Positions 10,498-19,853 of a stretch of 64,000 bases of DNA are shown here, one piece after another. Position 1 is the first letter of the stretch. Every line of letters begins with the position of its first letter. Made by a program: the position numbers and the translations under genes. Origin of the DNA: Rhizobium sp. Pop5 (GTDB lineage: Bacteria; Pseudomonadota; Alphaproteobacteria; Rhizobiales; Rhizobiaceae); NCBI RefSeq assembly GCF_024721175.1, contig NZ_CP099402.1, positions 682,001-746,000 of the forward strand, written 5' to 3'. The notes beneath the pieces are model-generated. The model saw only the letters and a program-made list of their open reading frames with translations, was not told the DNA's origin and did no database searches.

Positions 10498-11448
10498 TTA
10501 ACTCAGACGGATACGGGGATCGATGACGGCGACAACGATGTCGGTGGCCAGGTTGCTAAGCACGACAAGAATCGCCGAGAACATGAGCAATCCCATCACC
10601 ACCGGATAGTCGCTGTAGCCGAGGCTGTCGAGGAACAGGCGGCCCATCCCTGGCCAGGTGAAAACCGTCTCGGTCACCAACGCCCCCGTCAGGACGCTGG
10701 GAAGCTGCATCCCAAGGAGCGTGATCATCGGCAGGAGGGCATTGCCGATAACATGCTTCATCAAGATGCGCCGCTCACTCAATCCTTTGGCGCGGGCGGT
10801 CTTGATGAATTCCTGATTGATAACGTCGAGAGTAGCCGTTCGCATGTAGCGGCTCCAGATGGCCACATGCACCAGCGCCAGCACCACGCTAGGCAGAATC
10901 AGATGGTGGAGGTAGTTCAGAACGGACTCGTCGCCGATCGTGTACATGTTGCCGGCTGGCAGCCAGCCAAGTTTGAGCGAGAACACGTAAATGCCGATCA
11001 GGCCAAACCAGAATGTCGGGATCGAAAGAGCCACCATCGCACCGACCGTCGCCATGTAGTCGAAAAGCGAATAGCGCTTTATGGCGCCGCGAACGCCAAT
11101 CCACGTTCCGATGGCAATCGCGATAATGGTGGACGATCCCATCAACAACAGCGTTGCCATGAGGTGTCGGCCAATTACCTCGAGAACCGGCGCCCCGTCG
11201 CGGAAGGAATGGCCCCAGTCTCCTTTCAAAAGGCGCCAGGCCCAATCCAGATACTGCATCCACAGCGGACGGTTTAGCCCCATCTGTTCGGCCAGTCGGT
11301 TCAAGTCATCCTGCGTCATGCTGGCATCCAGCCCAAACTGCGCCAGTGGGCCGCCGGGAATCAGGTTGAGCACCACGAAGCCGATGACGGAAACGATCAG
11401 GAGCAGGACGAGGCTCTGAGCGAACCGGTTAAGTAGGAAGCTACGCAT
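10498..11448 (-). CDS. Oligopeptide-type ABC transporter permease (DppB/OppB)
   Basis: Inner-membrane permease, 316 residues. It begins MRSFLLNRFAQSLVLLLIVSVIGFVVLNLIPGGPL, the usual OppB first helix and periplasmic PGGP turn. The EAA loop is TARAKGLSERRILMKHVIGNALLPM, followed by the family ending ATDIVVAVIDPRIRLS. The chosen ATG has AAGGAGAG at ideal spacing; the frame is open 33 codons further upstream but that part overlaps the binding-protein gene and is not convincing. It partners the OppC-like permease directly downstream. Confidence 0.94.
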   Translation of the reverse strand: MRSFLLNRFAQSLVLLLIVSVIGFVVLNLIPGGPLAQFGLDASMTQDDLNRLAEQMGLNRPLWMQYLDWAWRLLKGDWGHSFRDGAPVLEVIGRHLMATLLLMGSSTIIAIAIGTWIGVRGAIKRYSLFDYMATVGAMVALSIPTFWFGLIGIYVFSLKLGWLPAGNMYTIGDESVLNYLHHLILPSVVLALVHVAIWSRYMRTATLDVINQEFIKTARAKGLSERRILMKHVIGNALLPMITLLGMQLPSVLTGALVTETVFTWPGMGRLFLDSLGYSDYPVVMGLLMFSAILVVLSNLATDIVVAVIDPRIRLS

Positions 11449-11513
11449 GGAGCTCTCCTTTTGATAGCGCCAATAGAGGCCGCCGCCGCGCGCGCGGCGG
11501 CGACGGTAGGTAC

Positions 11514-13184
11514 TCAGCTCTTCCAATGCCAGGCGGCAGCATGCCATGATGCCGTGCGCGTGTTCGTATTCGGTTCCCAGCCTTCAAGGCCGTCCTTCGT
11601 GCCGACCACATAGGTGGCGGCAAACAGCGGGAGGAAGGGAAGGTCCTGACGCACGATTTCCTGGATACGGTAGTAGATTTCACGCCGTGCATCCGGATCG
11701 AAGGTCTGGGCACCCTTCTTGAGCAGCGCATCCACTTCCGGATTGGAATACTGGCCGACGTTCGAGCCCTTTCCACCCTTAGCGGCAATCGCACTGGTCG
11801 CGAGGCGGTTGGTGGCGTCGGGGTCTGCGGCAATCAGATGCGTAACGCCCGAGATCGCCGTGTCGAACTGTGACTTCAGCCAGAATTCGCCGAACATCAC
11901 GGCGGCCGGCAAATTCGAGATCGTCATCTGGACGCCAATGTCTGCAAATGTCTGCTGCAGGAACTGCTGCACCTGCTCACGGAGATTATTGCCAGATGTC
12001 GTCGAATTGTTGAATGCCAGCTTCACTCCATTCTTCTCGCGGATACCATCCGACCCCGGTACCCAGCCGGCATCGTCGAGGAGTTTGCGTGCGGCGTCGA
12101 GATTGAATTCCTGCGCCGGCAGTTTCGGATTGAAGTAGTATGACTCCTTCGGCATGAAGGTTTCGGTCGTTGTAACCACGCCGAAATAGAGCGCGTCGAT
12201 GATTGCCGCCCTGTCCATTGCGGCATAGAGTGCCTGACGCACCGCAAGTTCCTTGAACTGCGGCCGCTCGAGATTGAGGTAGAGCGACTCGACGGAGGCA
12301 CCGGGCACGAGGCTCACCACACGGCCCGGCAGTTTGCTGGCTTCGTCGTAGTGATCCGGCGTGATGTACGCCTGGTCTGTGAGGTCGATGTCGCCGCTCT
12401 TGAACTGCGTGTACAGCACCGTCTGGTCAGGAATGTACTTGAACACGAGCTGTTCGACATACGGCCCGTCCCCAAAATAATCCGGGTTCGCGGCCAGTTC
12501 GAGATGGTCACCGGCGACGCGCTGTGTCCACTTGAAGGCGCCGGTGCCAACGGGTGCCTGGTTGAAGGCTGCTGTGTTCGGATCGGCCTCGTTCTCGAGA
12601 AGGTGCTTTGGCACGATGAAGGTTTCGGTGAGAAACGAGAGGTAAGGAGCGAAAACCTGCTCCATGCGCCAGGTGATTTCAGTTGGCGAGACCACCGTGA
12701 GGTCACGCACCAGCGAATGGCCGCCGGTGCGCCAGGCGCGGAATTTCGGATTGGTGATCAGTTCAAGGGTGAACTTCACATCCTCGGCCGTGAACGACTT
12801 GCCGTCATGCCAGCGAACATCATCACGCAGGCGAACGCACCAGTTCAGGCCATCCTCGGAGATGCCGCCGTTCTTCTGCGTCGGCACTTCCGTCGCGAGA
12901 TTGGGCTGGAGCACACCGCCGGGATCCATGCGAAAGAGCGCGTCGAAGAGCGAGAAGTGTACCGCATCATCCGTTTCGATATGCGCCATCAGCGGATTGA
13001 AAACGGTCGGTTCCTGCGAAAGCCCGACCACGACGCGGCCTGCAGGTTTCTTGTCCGCGGCCCGGGCAATATCAGGCTTGCCGATCAGATTGGGAGCGGC
13101 AAAGCAGGCAATGCCGCCTGCTGCCATCAGGCGCAGTGCGTCGCGCCGAGAATAGTTCGCTTTGGTCATAGAATCTTTTGTCAT
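11514..13184 (-). CDS. Periplasmic substrate-binding protein of oligopeptide-type ABC transporter
   Basis: A 556-residue extracytoplasmic solute receptor of family 5 (peptides, opines, nickel and similar). The N-terminus is a Tat-type signal: NYSRRDALRLMAAGGIACFAAP followed by ARAADK, suggesting export in folded form. The mature part shows the family run GLSQEPTVFNPL, then CVRLRDDVRWHDGKSFTAEDVKFTLE. It lies between the fused ATPase gene upstream and the two permease genes. The ligand is unknown. The oxidase at the operon's end makes amino acids or derivatised amino acids (opine-like) plausible. Confidence 0.93.
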   Translation of the reverse strand: MTKDSMTKANYSRRDALRLMAAGGIACFAAPNLIGKPDIARAADKKPAGRVVVGLSQEPTVFNPLMAHIETDDAVHFSLFDALFRMDPGGVLQPNLATEVPTQKNGGISEDGLNWCVRLRDDVRWHDGKSFTAEDVKFTLELITNPKFRAWRTGGHSLVRDLTVVSPTEITWRMEQVFAPYLSFLTETFIVPKHLLENEADPNTAAFNQAPVGTGAFKWTQRVAGDHLELAANPDYFGDGPYVEQLVFKYIPDQTVLYTQFKSGDIDLTDQAYITPDHYDEASKLPGRVVSLVPGASVESLYLNLERPQFKELAVRQALYAAMDRAAIIDALYFGVVTTTETFMPKESYYFNPKLPAQEFNLDAARKLLDDAGWVPGSDGIREKNGVKLAFNNSTTSGNNLREQVQQFLQQTFADIGVQMTISNLPAAVMFGEFWLKSQFDTAISGVTHLIAADPDATNRLATSAIAAKGGKGSNVGQYSNPEVDALLKKGAQTFDPDARREIYYRIQEIVRQDLPFLPLFAATYVVGTKDGLEGWEPNTNTRTASWHAAAWHWKS

Positions 13185-13233
13185 TTTATTCCCTCTCTTT
13201 TGCTCATTAGGAAGCTACCGCCGGGAGTTGATC

Positions 13234-14877
13234 TCAGCTGTCTCTTCGGCTTTCTCCCGGAATTGCAGCGACAAGCTCGCGCGTGTAGTTTGATTGCGGC
13301 TTCAGGAAGATCTGGGACGGAGGGCCGCGCTCGACGACCCGGCCCTTCTGCATCACTGCAATTTCGTCACAGATCTGACTGGCGACACGAAGATCATGGG
13401 TAATGAAGATCATTGAGACGCCCGTTTCGCGCTGGATTTGATCAAGCAGCTTGAGGATCTGGGCCTGGATCGACACATCGAGCGCGGAGACCGCCTCGTC
13501 CGCGATCAGCAGCTTGGGCTTGAACATCAAGGCCCGGGCAATGCCGATGCGCTGGCGCTGTCCACCCGAGAACTCGTGAGGGTAGCGGCCGAAGGCACCG
13601 GCATCGAGACCGACATGGGAGAGCAACGCCCGGGCCGCTTCGCGCGCCTGCGCGTAAGGCATGCCATGCGCGACAGGCCCGACGGTCAGTATTTGACCGA
13701 TCGTGGAGCGTGGATTGAGTGAGGCGAAAGGATCCTGGAAAATCATCTGAATTCGAGGGCGCAGCGGCCGAAACTCGGATTCTGAGAGTTTGACGATGTC
13801 CTTTCCCTCAAACAGGATCTGACCGCTGTCGCTGTCCTGAAGTTTGATCAAGAGCCGTCCCAACGACGATTTTCCGGAACCGCTTTCCCCGACAATGCCG
13901 AGGGTGCGGCCCGCCGACAACGTGAATGACGCGTCCTTCACCGCAGGCACGACACGCTGGCTGCCGAACAAGGCGCTGCCGCTGCGGTAGGTCTTGCACA
14001 GTCCATGGACCGTCAGGATGGTCTCGTCGCTCGTCGGTACATCGAGCTTTCTGTCTTCGCCCGTCAGGCGCGGAACAGCCGCGATCAGGCGCTGGGTATA
14101 GGGATGGGTGGGGGATTTGAGAACCTGATCGGCGCTGCCCTGCTCGACGATCCGTCCTTTCTCCATAACAACGACGCTATCGGCGATCTCAGCCACAACG
14201 CCGAAGTCGTGGGTGATGAACATGACGCTCATGTCCTTACGACGCTGAATGTCACGGATGAGCTTCAGGATTTGCGCCTGGGTGGTTACGTCGAGGGCTG
14301 TCGTCGGTTCGTCTGCGATCAGAACGGTCGGTTCAAGGGCCAGTGCCATCGCGATCATGACGCGTTGGCGCTGGCCACCTGAAAGCCTGAACGGATACTG
14401 GTGGTACATCAGTTCCGGATCGGGCAGGCCGACTTCGGTCAGCAGTTCGAGAGCGCGCTCACGGCGCGAGGCCTTGGTACCCACTCCGTGGGCCGCCATC
14501 ACTTCAGTAACCTGCTCGCCAACCGTCATCAGTGGGTTGAGCGCCGATAGGGGATCCTGAAAGATCATTGAGACGACGCGGCCGCGCAGCTGGCGCAGCT
14601 TTTTTGCTGGCGCGCCAACGATGGCCGTTCCATCGAGATTGATCGCACCGGAAGAGACCGGAATAATCTTCGGCAACAGTCCCATGATCGTGTTCGCCGT
14701 TACTGACTTGCCGGATCCAGATTCGCCGATGATGCAAAGGATCTCACCACGCTTGAGCTCAAACGAGACGTTTTCGACGGCATGCGCCCGTTCCATGCCT
14801 TTTGGCAGGTCGACTGTCAGGGCGCGCACCGAAAGTGCTGCGTCGTCTGCTGGAATAGCCTCAGTCGTGGCGGCCAT
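13234..14877 (-). CDS. Fused double ATP-binding protein of oligopeptide ABC transporter (DppD-DppF type)
   Basis: A single polypeptide of 547 residues with two complete ABC ATPase domains. Domain 1 has Walker A GESGSGKSVT, signature LSGGQRQRV and Walker B LIADEPTTALD. Domain 2 has GESGSGKSSLGRLL, FSGGQRQRIGIARAL and LLIADEAVSALD (Ala in place of the usual Pro). The peptide-transporter C-terminal piece THPYTQRLIAAVPRL follows domain 1. The ATG at 14877 has AAGGGAGA upstream; an in-frame ATG at 14943 with a weaker site is possible. First gene of the importer operon, with the duplicated promoter element at 14986-15083 upstream. Confidence 0.93.
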   Translation of the reverse strand: MAATTEAIPADDAALSVRALTVDLPKGMERAHAVENVSFELKRGEILCIIGESGSGKSVTANTIMGLLPKIIPVSSGAINLDGTAIVGAPAKKLRQLRGRVVSMIFQDPLSALNPLMTVGEQVTEVMAAHGVGTKASRRERALELLTEVGLPDPELMYHQYPFRLSGGQRQRVMIAMALALEPTVLIADEPTTALDVTTQAQILKLIRDIQRRKDMSVMFITHDFGVVAEIADSVVVMEKGRIVEQGSADQVLKSPTHPYTQRLIAAVPRLTGEDRKLDVPTSDETILTVHGLCKTYRSGSALFGSQRVVPAVKDASFTLSAGRTLGIVGESGSGKSSLGRLLIKLQDSDSGQILFEGKDIVKLSESEFRPLRPRIQMIFQDPFASLNPRSTIGQILTVGPVAHGMPYAQAREAARALLSHVGLDAGAFGRYPHEFSGGQRQRIGIARALMFKPKLLIADEAVSALDVSIQAQILKLLDQIQRETGVSMIFITHDLRVASQICDEIAVMQKGRVVERGPPSQIFLKPQSNYTRELVAAIPGESRRDS

Positions 14878-14985
14878 CGATAATCTCCCTTGTCTACGCA
14901 GCTTCTTGATTGATGTTTTTGTCGCTGCACGCGTGCTGCTCATAGTCTCTTGAGCGGTGCACAGCTGATCCTTGGACTCCAGCGC

Positions 14986-15083
14986 CGTTCGCTACCAATC
15001 GGCGTTGGTTCTGCGATTAATATAAGATTGGTCTTGCCATTGGTGTCAATATGGATCAAATTGGTTTCGCGAAATATTTATCG
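14986..15083 (-). promoter_or_regulatory. Promoter/operator element A, upstream of the peptide importer operon
   Basis: Reading on the minus strand, TTGACA (15044-15049) and TTATAT (15020-15025) form a promoter with an 18-base spacer. Around it are three ATTGGT boxes on the plus strand at 15027, 15039 and 15060 (spacings 12 and 21) and an opposite-facing ACCAAT at 14994; one box forms ATTG-GTGT-CAAT. The same arrangement recurs at 42487-42582 upstream of an aldehyde dehydrogenase gene. The divergent GntR-family gene begins at 15092, making it the obvious candidate regulator (inference). Confidence 0.7.
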
Positions 15084-15091
15084 GAGGGCAC

Positions 15092-15760
15092 ATGAGCGTG
15101 GTCTTGAAGGATTTCATTGAGGCGGAAGGTCTGGAACCTGGGGATCGACTGCCTCCCGAGCGTGACCTGGCGTTGAAACTCGGGCTGCCGCGTACCGCCC
15201 TGAGAAGGATGCTCAGTTCGTTAGAGAAGGAAGGCCGCCTTATCAGGCATGTTGGCAGGGGGACCTTCATTGCCGGCAGCGGCGTAGGCTCCAGCGCCCT
15301 TCGCCGGCCGTCCAGCAATGAAGGAAACACTTTGCGCACCTATCCGGCGGAAGTCTTCGAGGCTCGGCTGATCATAGAGCCAAAGATCGCAGCGTTGGCA
15401 GCGTTACGTGCGACCAGGCAGGAAGTCGAAGAGATGCAGAAATCCATCGTCAAAGGCAGCGCCTCGGAGTCGTTTGGAGAATTCGAAAAATGGGACGCCG
15501 TTTTTCACCGTATCGTCGTCCAGGCCGCGCGTAATGGTCTTCTTGCGTCGCTTTATGAAGGCATTCACGCTGTGCGCGCCGGAAATCTGTGGGGGAAAAT
15601 GAAAGAACAATCGCTGACCCCTGAGCGCATGAAGGCCTATATCGTCAGCCATCAGGCGATCCTTGACGCAATCAAGGATCGCGACAGCAGAGAGGCTGAG
15701 CGAAATATGTACGACCACATCATTGAAGCCAGAGCGAACATACTAGGCCCCAGCATCTGA
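15092..15760 (+). CDS. GntR-family (FadR/FCD subfamily) transcriptional regulator
   Basis: A 222-residue regulator with an N-terminal winged helix: GLEPGDRLPPERDLALKLGLPRTALRRML, then EKEGRLIRHVGRGTFIAG. The C-terminal all-helical FCD ligand domain has the conserved AVFHRIVVQAARNGLLASLY and HQAILDAIKDRDSREAERNMYDHI. The N-terminus is short, starting MSVVLKDFIEAEG, but GGAGGG lies just before the ATG. Divergent from the peptide-importer operon, it very likely controls that operon through the ATTGGT boxes in the shared region, and perhaps also the aldehyde dehydrogenase at 40987-42489, whose promoter has the same boxes. Confidence 0.93.
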   Translation: MSVVLKDFIEAEGLEPGDRLPPERDLALKLGLPRTALRRMLSSLEKEGRLIRHVGRGTFIAGSGVGSSALRRPSSNEGNTLRTYPAEVFEARLIIEPKIAALAALRATRQEVEEMQKSIVKGSASESFGEFEKWDAVFHRIVVQAARNGLLASLYEGIHAVRAGNLWGKMKEQSLTPERMKAYIVSHQAILDAIKDRDSREAERNMYDHIIEARANILGPSI

Positions 15761-15874
15761 GAACTCGATCTGAGCAATTGGTATCGATTGGTGCCTCCCT
15801 GCTCTGTCGTGGATGCTATCGATAATCTCACGACGCGGACCATCCGCCTCGGAGTGCCAGTCAAGCTGCTTGCT

Positions 15875-16744
15875 TTACCGGCCGAACTGCGCCCGAAGCC
15901 ACGCAAGGAAATCCCGTTTTCTGGTATCCCCTTCAAACGCAAGGCGGCTCAACAGAATGTAACTATAGCCATTGCTGGAGAAGCCTAACGGCGCCACGAG
16001 TTGCCCGCTTTCGACAGCGTCGGCTACCAAGGGCTCTGGGCCGATCGCGGCCCCTAATCCAGCGATTGCAGCCTCGATGCTAAGATAGAAATGTTCGAAC
16101 GCGTGGCTACCGGGTGGATTTGGATCTCCGATCCGGTTGTCCGCCAGGTATCTTGCCCACGCATCTCGACGCGTTACCGAATGAATTCGAGGCAACGAGA
16201 GAATTTCATCTCCGCCGCCAGCCAGCAGGCGTGGCGCACATACTGGCCCGACACGTTCTTCGACCACCGTTTCCACGAAGAGTTCGGGCGACCAGCTAAA
16301 ATCGCTTCTCCGGAGCGCCAGATCAATGTGACTTCTGTCGAAGCTTACGGGACCGCCAGCGGCCAAAACGTGAACTTCGATGTCCGGATGAAGTGCATTG
16401 AATTGCGGAAGGCGCGGGATCAGCCAGCGCTGCGTAAAAGTCGGTTCACATGAGACCACCAGCGGTGCCGCCCCCCCACGCTTTATTTCGTCGCAGCAAT
16501 CGCTGATCTGGCGGAACACCTCGCTCATCGTGCCAAGCAGGCGCCGGCCCGCGTCGGTGAGGAAAACGGCTCTGTTTCTTCGTTCAAAAAGGCTTACCCC
16601 AAGGTCTTCCTCGAGCAAGCGTATTTGCTTGCTGACGGCGCTGTGCGTAACAAACAATTCATCGCCGGCACGCCCGAAATTCAAATGACGTGCGGCCGAT
16701 TCAAATGCTCTGAGCGCGGATAAAGAAGGTAATCGTGCGGCCAT
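15875..16744 (-). CDS. LysR-family transcriptional regulator (GcvA-like)
   Basis: A 289-residue LTTR. The N-terminal helix-turn-helix is LPSLSALRAFESAARHLNFGRAGDELFVTHSAVSKQIRLLEEDLGVSLFERR, and the effector domain starts APLVVSCEPTFTQRWLIPRLPQF, the GcvA-type pattern. It is divergent from the threonate-type operon starting at 16853, with a 108-base gap that contains TCGTT-AC-AACGA shortly before that start. It is therefore the likely activator of that operon, responding to a pathway intermediate (inference). It is related to the broken LysR gene at 46177-47061. Confidence 0.92.
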   Translation of the reverse strand: MAARLPSLSALRAFESAARHLNFGRAGDELFVTHSAVSKQIRLLEEDLGVSLFERRNRAVFLTDAGRRLLGTMSEVFRQISDCCDEIKRGGAAPLVVSCEPTFTQRWLIPRLPQFNALHPDIEVHVLAAGGPVSFDRSHIDLALRRSDFSWSPELFVETVVEERVGPVCAPRLLAGGGDEILSLPRIHSVTRRDAWARYLADNRIGDPNPPGSHAFEHFYLSIEAAIAGLGAAIGPEPLVADAVESGQLVAPLGFSSNGYSYILLSRLAFEGDTRKRDFLAWLRAQFGR

Positions 16745-16852
16745 ATCTGTGAGCCAAAGTAACTGAATTCGGTCAGAATTGATCGTTTTTTCGCCAAAGG
16801 CAATAGCGCTAATATCCTCGTCGTTACAACGAAAACCGACAGGACTGCGACT

Positions 16853-18064
16853 TTGAAGGTAGGAATCCTAGGCGATGATCTGACAAGTGCGACGGATGGC
16901 GCCGGACCATTCGTGAGCATGGGGCACAGATGCCTGGTTTTCACCGACTGCCGGCAGACGTCGCCGGAAAACGTGCCGATCATATCGGTGAACAAGGCAA
17001 GCCGCACCGCATCGGCTGAAGACGCTGCCGATCGGGCGAGGAAGGCGGCGAGAAGCCTTGCGTCCGCGGATATTCTCTACAACACCGTCGATTCGACCAT
17101 TCGCGGCCACGTTGGAGCCGAGATAACTGCCGCGCTCCCGGCTTCCGGCCGGGCAATTGCAATCGTCGCTCCGGCTTTCCCCGCCGGTGGGCGAACCACT
17201 GAAGGTGGGCGGCAGCTTCTTCGTGGCGTGCCGTTGGAGCAAACCGAATTTGTCAAGGACCCGCTACACCCCGTAACGGACTCCCATCTTCGCGCCCTTT
17301 TTCGGGACGTCCCGGATGTGGAAGTGCGTTATCTCACGCTTGCGGAAGTGCGGGCATTGAAACCCGGTGAACTTGTCGCCAACGGCAGAAAGTTGCTGAT
17401 CGCCGATGCGACTGTGCAAGATGACTTGGCACTGCTGGTGAAATCGGCGGCCGATCCAAAGTCCATCCTCTGGTGTGGATCTCCGGGCCTGGCGATCGCG
17501 CTGGCGGACTATGTGGGCCGGGCTGATGAAATCGCACCGTCCACGGCAACGACGCCTGTCAATCTCTTTGTCATCGGCAGTGTGAATCCGCAGAGCCGCG
17601 AGCAATGCTCAAGACTGATAAGCACCGGCAACGTCCGGCAGATCATTATCGACTCGGAGGCGGCGTCTCGCTCTCCCGCTCTCGCCGCCGAACGCGCCGC
17701 TGCGGAGTACAGCCGATTTGCATCCGGCGGAGATATTATTCTAACCACGTCCGAAGGGAGTGCGTCCGCCAATCCTCGGTCCATCGCAAGCGCTCTTGGC
17801 CAGGCTGTGCGGGCAGTCATGGGAAGTCAATCCGTGACCGGGCTTTTCCTGACGGGCGGTGACACCGCCGAATCCGTGTTGAGCGAACTTGAGATCAGTT
17901 CACTCGAACTCCTGAGCGAGATCGAGCCCGGAATTCCGGTCGGCCGCACCACGGGGCCGCATCCCATTCACATTATCACAAAGGCGGGCGGCTTCGGTTC
18001 GCCGCATATCCTGCTGACATCGGCCGCGCTGCTTCGGGGTCTCTGGCTTGGAGATAAGAAATGA
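16853..18064 (+). CDS. Four-carbon acid-sugar kinase (DUF1537; DtnK/OtnK family)
   Basis: A 403-residue member of the DUF1537 kinase family, which phosphorylates D-threonate, L-threonate or erythronate-type acids. The N-terminal substrate domain begins GILGDDLTSATDGAGPF and has NTVDSTIRGHVGAEI; the C-terminal nucleotide domain has LFLTGGDTAESVL and a final TKAGGFGSPHIL. The start is a TTG, supported by the fit to the family's MKVGILGDDLTSA beginning. It overlaps the PdxA2-like gene by four bases (ATGA). In characterised systems this kinase plus PdxA2 converts D-threonate to dihydroxyacetone phosphate and CO2, which is the best guess here. Confidence 0.9.
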   Translation: MKVGILGDDLTSATDGAGPFVSMGHRCLVFTDCRQTSPENVPIISVNKASRTASAEDAADRARKAARSLASADILYNTVDSTIRGHVGAEITAALPASGRAIAIVAPAFPAGGRTTEGGRQLLRGVPLEQTEFVKDPLHPVTDSHLRALFRDVPDVEVRYLTLAEVRALKPGELVANGRKLLIADATVQDDLALLVKSAADPKSILWCGSPGLAIALADYVGRADEIAPSTATTPVNLFVIGSVNPQSREQCSRLISTGNVRQIIIDSEAASRSPALAAERAAAEYSRFASGGDIILTTSEGSASANPRSIASALGQAVRAVMGSQSVTGLFLTGGDTAESVLSELEISSLELLSEIEPGIPVGRTTGPHPIHIITKAGGFGSPHILLTSAALLRGLWLGDKK

Positions 18065-19035
18065 AGAAACCTATTGGAATAACGATGGGCGATCCCTGTG
18101 GGATCGGCCCAGAAATTATCGCCCGTGTCTTCGCGAACGGGCTGCCGGAACAAGCGGTGGTGATCGGTGACGCCAGGGTAATGGAGCGCGCGGTCCGCAC
18201 CCTCAATCTTCCCCTGCAGGTGCAGCCCGTCGCGTCAGTCGATGACGCTTTGCCAGACAGCGGGCTCATAGCCGTTCTCAACGTCTCGGATCTGCCGGAC
18301 GATTTGCCTATCGGTCAGGTGGACGCTCGTGCCGGCCGCGCCAGCTACGACTATGTCGTGCGGGCGATCGACGAAGCGCTGGCAGGAAATATCCGGGCAA
18401 TCGTCACCGCGCCGATCAATAAGGAAGCGATGAAGCAGGGTGGGCTCAATTATCCCGGCCATACGGAAATCCTTGCTGAGCGGACGGGGACCGACAAGTT
18501 CGCGATGATGCTCGCGAACGACGAGCTTCGCGTCATTCTGGTCACGATCCACGTATCATTACGCGATGCGATCGACCTCGTGACAGAGGATTCGGTTTTC
18601 CGAACGATCGAATTGGCGCACCGGGCAGGCAAGGCTTATGGGATTGCGTCGCCGCGCGTTGCGGTGGCCGGCCTCAATCCCCATGCCGGCGAAAACGGTA
18701 TGTTCGGACGCGAAGATCTCGACATCATCGCGCCGGCAATCAGCCGGGCTCAGGAAGTCGGAATAGACGCGTCCGGTCCTTGGCCCGGGGACACGATTTT
18801 CATGCGGGCCCGCAGGGGCGAGTTCGATATCGTCGTCGCGCAATATCACGATCAGGGCCTCATCCCGGTCAAGTATCTCGGTATCGACAACGGCGTCAAC
18901 GTCACCATCGGTTTGCCTTTCATCCGCACCAGCGTCGATCACGGTACGGCATTCGACATCGCCGGCCAGGGTACGGCCGATCATTCCTCTCTTCGCTACG
19001 CCTTCGATCAGGCGCTGTTTCTCAACGCTATCTAG
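18061..19035 (+). CDS. pdxA2: PdxA2-like 4-phospho-threonate dehydrogenase
   Basis: A 324-residue PdxA-superfamily oxidoreductase. It shows ITMGDPCGIGPEI at the N-terminus, the metal-site HTEILAERTG, VAQYHDQGLIPVKYLG and the C-terminal RTSVDHGTAFDIAGQGTAD. True PdxA acts in vitamin B6 synthesis on 4-hydroxythreonine-4-phosphate. The PdxA2 branch, found next to DUF1537 kinases, oxidises 4-phospho-D-threonate (or erythronate) with decarboxylation. The four-base overlap with the kinase gene strongly favours the catabolic role. Confidence 0.88.
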   Translation: MKKPIGITMGDPCGIGPEIIARVFANGLPEQAVVIGDARVMERAVRTLNLPLQVQPVASVDDALPDSGLIAVLNVSDLPDDLPIGQVDARAGRASYDYVVRAIDEALAGNIRAIVTAPINKEAMKQGGLNYPGHTEILAERTGTDKFAMMLANDELRVILVTIHVSLRDAIDLVTEDSVFRTIELAHRAGKAYGIASPRVAVAGLNPHAGENGMFGREDLDIIAPAISRAQEVGIDASGPWPGDTIFMRARRGEFDIVVAQYHDQGLIPVKYLGIDNGVNVTIGLPFIRTSVDHGTAFDIAGQGTADHSSLRYAFDQALFLNAI

Positions 19036-19046
19036 GAGCGCTTTCG

Positions 19047-19775
19047 ATGCCCCAAACTTCTCCCGACTTCATTTTCATGCTCACCCATCAAGATCGCACC
19101 GTTGCCGACGCGGCCGAGCGCCTCAAGGATGTGCTTGCCGCCGGCATCACGCATGTGGGATTCAAGGATATTGGTCTGCCCCTGGATAGGCTCTTGGACC
19201 TTGCCGCGGCGATTAAGGCCGCGGGTGCGACGCTCCACCTCGAGGTGGTCAGCCTCGACGAGGAGAGCGAGCGACGATCCGCGCAGGCCGCCGTCGACCT
19301 CGGCGTCGACATCTTGATGGGTGGAACGCGGCCCAATGTCGTTCTGCCTGTCATTGCTGGGAAGAACATCCTGTACTATCCGTTCCCCGGCAAGATCGTC
19401 GGCCATCCGAGCAAGCTCGAAGGGACGATCGAAACGATCGTGGAAAGTGCTCTGCAGTTGACGGCGATCGAGGGTGTCAGTGGTCTCGATCTGCTCGCTT
19501 ATCGCTTCGACGGCGATGTTGAGGCGCTGATGACGCGCGTGTGTGAAGCCGTCGACAAGCCCGTGGTGATCGCCGGCTCGATCGACAGCCCTCAAAGGAT
19601 GGCGGCCGTCGTGCGATCTGGCGCTGCAGGGTTTACCATCGGAACCGCGGCTTTCAACGGGGCATTTTCCGGCAGTTCCAATCTTCGGTTGGAGATCGAG
19701 ACGGAAATCGACGTGCTCAAACAAGTTCAGGCAAATGCGGGCGATATCGCATGGTCAACATTAATATCTAACTGA
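19047..19775 (+). CDS. TIM-barrel protein of unknown function in the threonate operon
   Basis: A 242-residue protein starting with ATG at 19047, 11 bases after the PdxA2-like gene, with TAGGAG upstream. The sequence has the periodic strand-helix pattern of a beta/alpha barrel. Late motifs are LDLLAYRFDGDV, KPVVIAGSIDSPQRM and SGAAGFTIGTAAFNG; the last two resemble the phosphate-binding strands 7 and 8 of HisA/HisF-like and aldolase barrels. I do not recognise a characterised family. Position suggests a step on a phosphorylated C3/C4 intermediate, for example an isomerase or epimerase that feeds or drains the kinase/dehydrogenase pair, but that is inference only. Confidence 0.75.
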   Translation: MPQTSPDFIFMLTHQDRTVADAAERLKDVLAAGITHVGFKDIGLPLDRLLDLAAAIKAAGATLHLEVVSLDEESERRSAQAAVDLGVDILMGGTRPNVVLPVIAGKNILYYPFPGKIVGHPSKLEGTIETIVESALQLTAIEGVSGLDLLAYRFDGDVEALMTRVCEAVDKPVVIAGSIDSPQRMAAVVRSGAAGFTIGTAAFNGAFSGSSNLRLEIETEIDVLKQVQANAGDIAWSTLISN

Positions 19776-19853
19776 ATCGAACCTTCACCAACCATTAATT
19801 GCCATCTTTACGAATTGGCGACAAGGTGAATTTCGAATTTGGAGACCAGAGAC

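Noticed and set aside
12351..13403. Long open frame opposite the peptide-binding-protein gene (similar ones at 28684-29511, 31071-32150, 37192-38412)
   Set aside because: Antisense shadows of strongly supported genes in GC-rich DNA; rich in Arg/His/Gly with no recognisable domain.
15777..15792. Two further ATTGGT boxes just after the GntR gene
   Set aside because: Spacing of 10 differs from the 12/21 pattern of the shared elements and there is no promoter next to them; may be chance.
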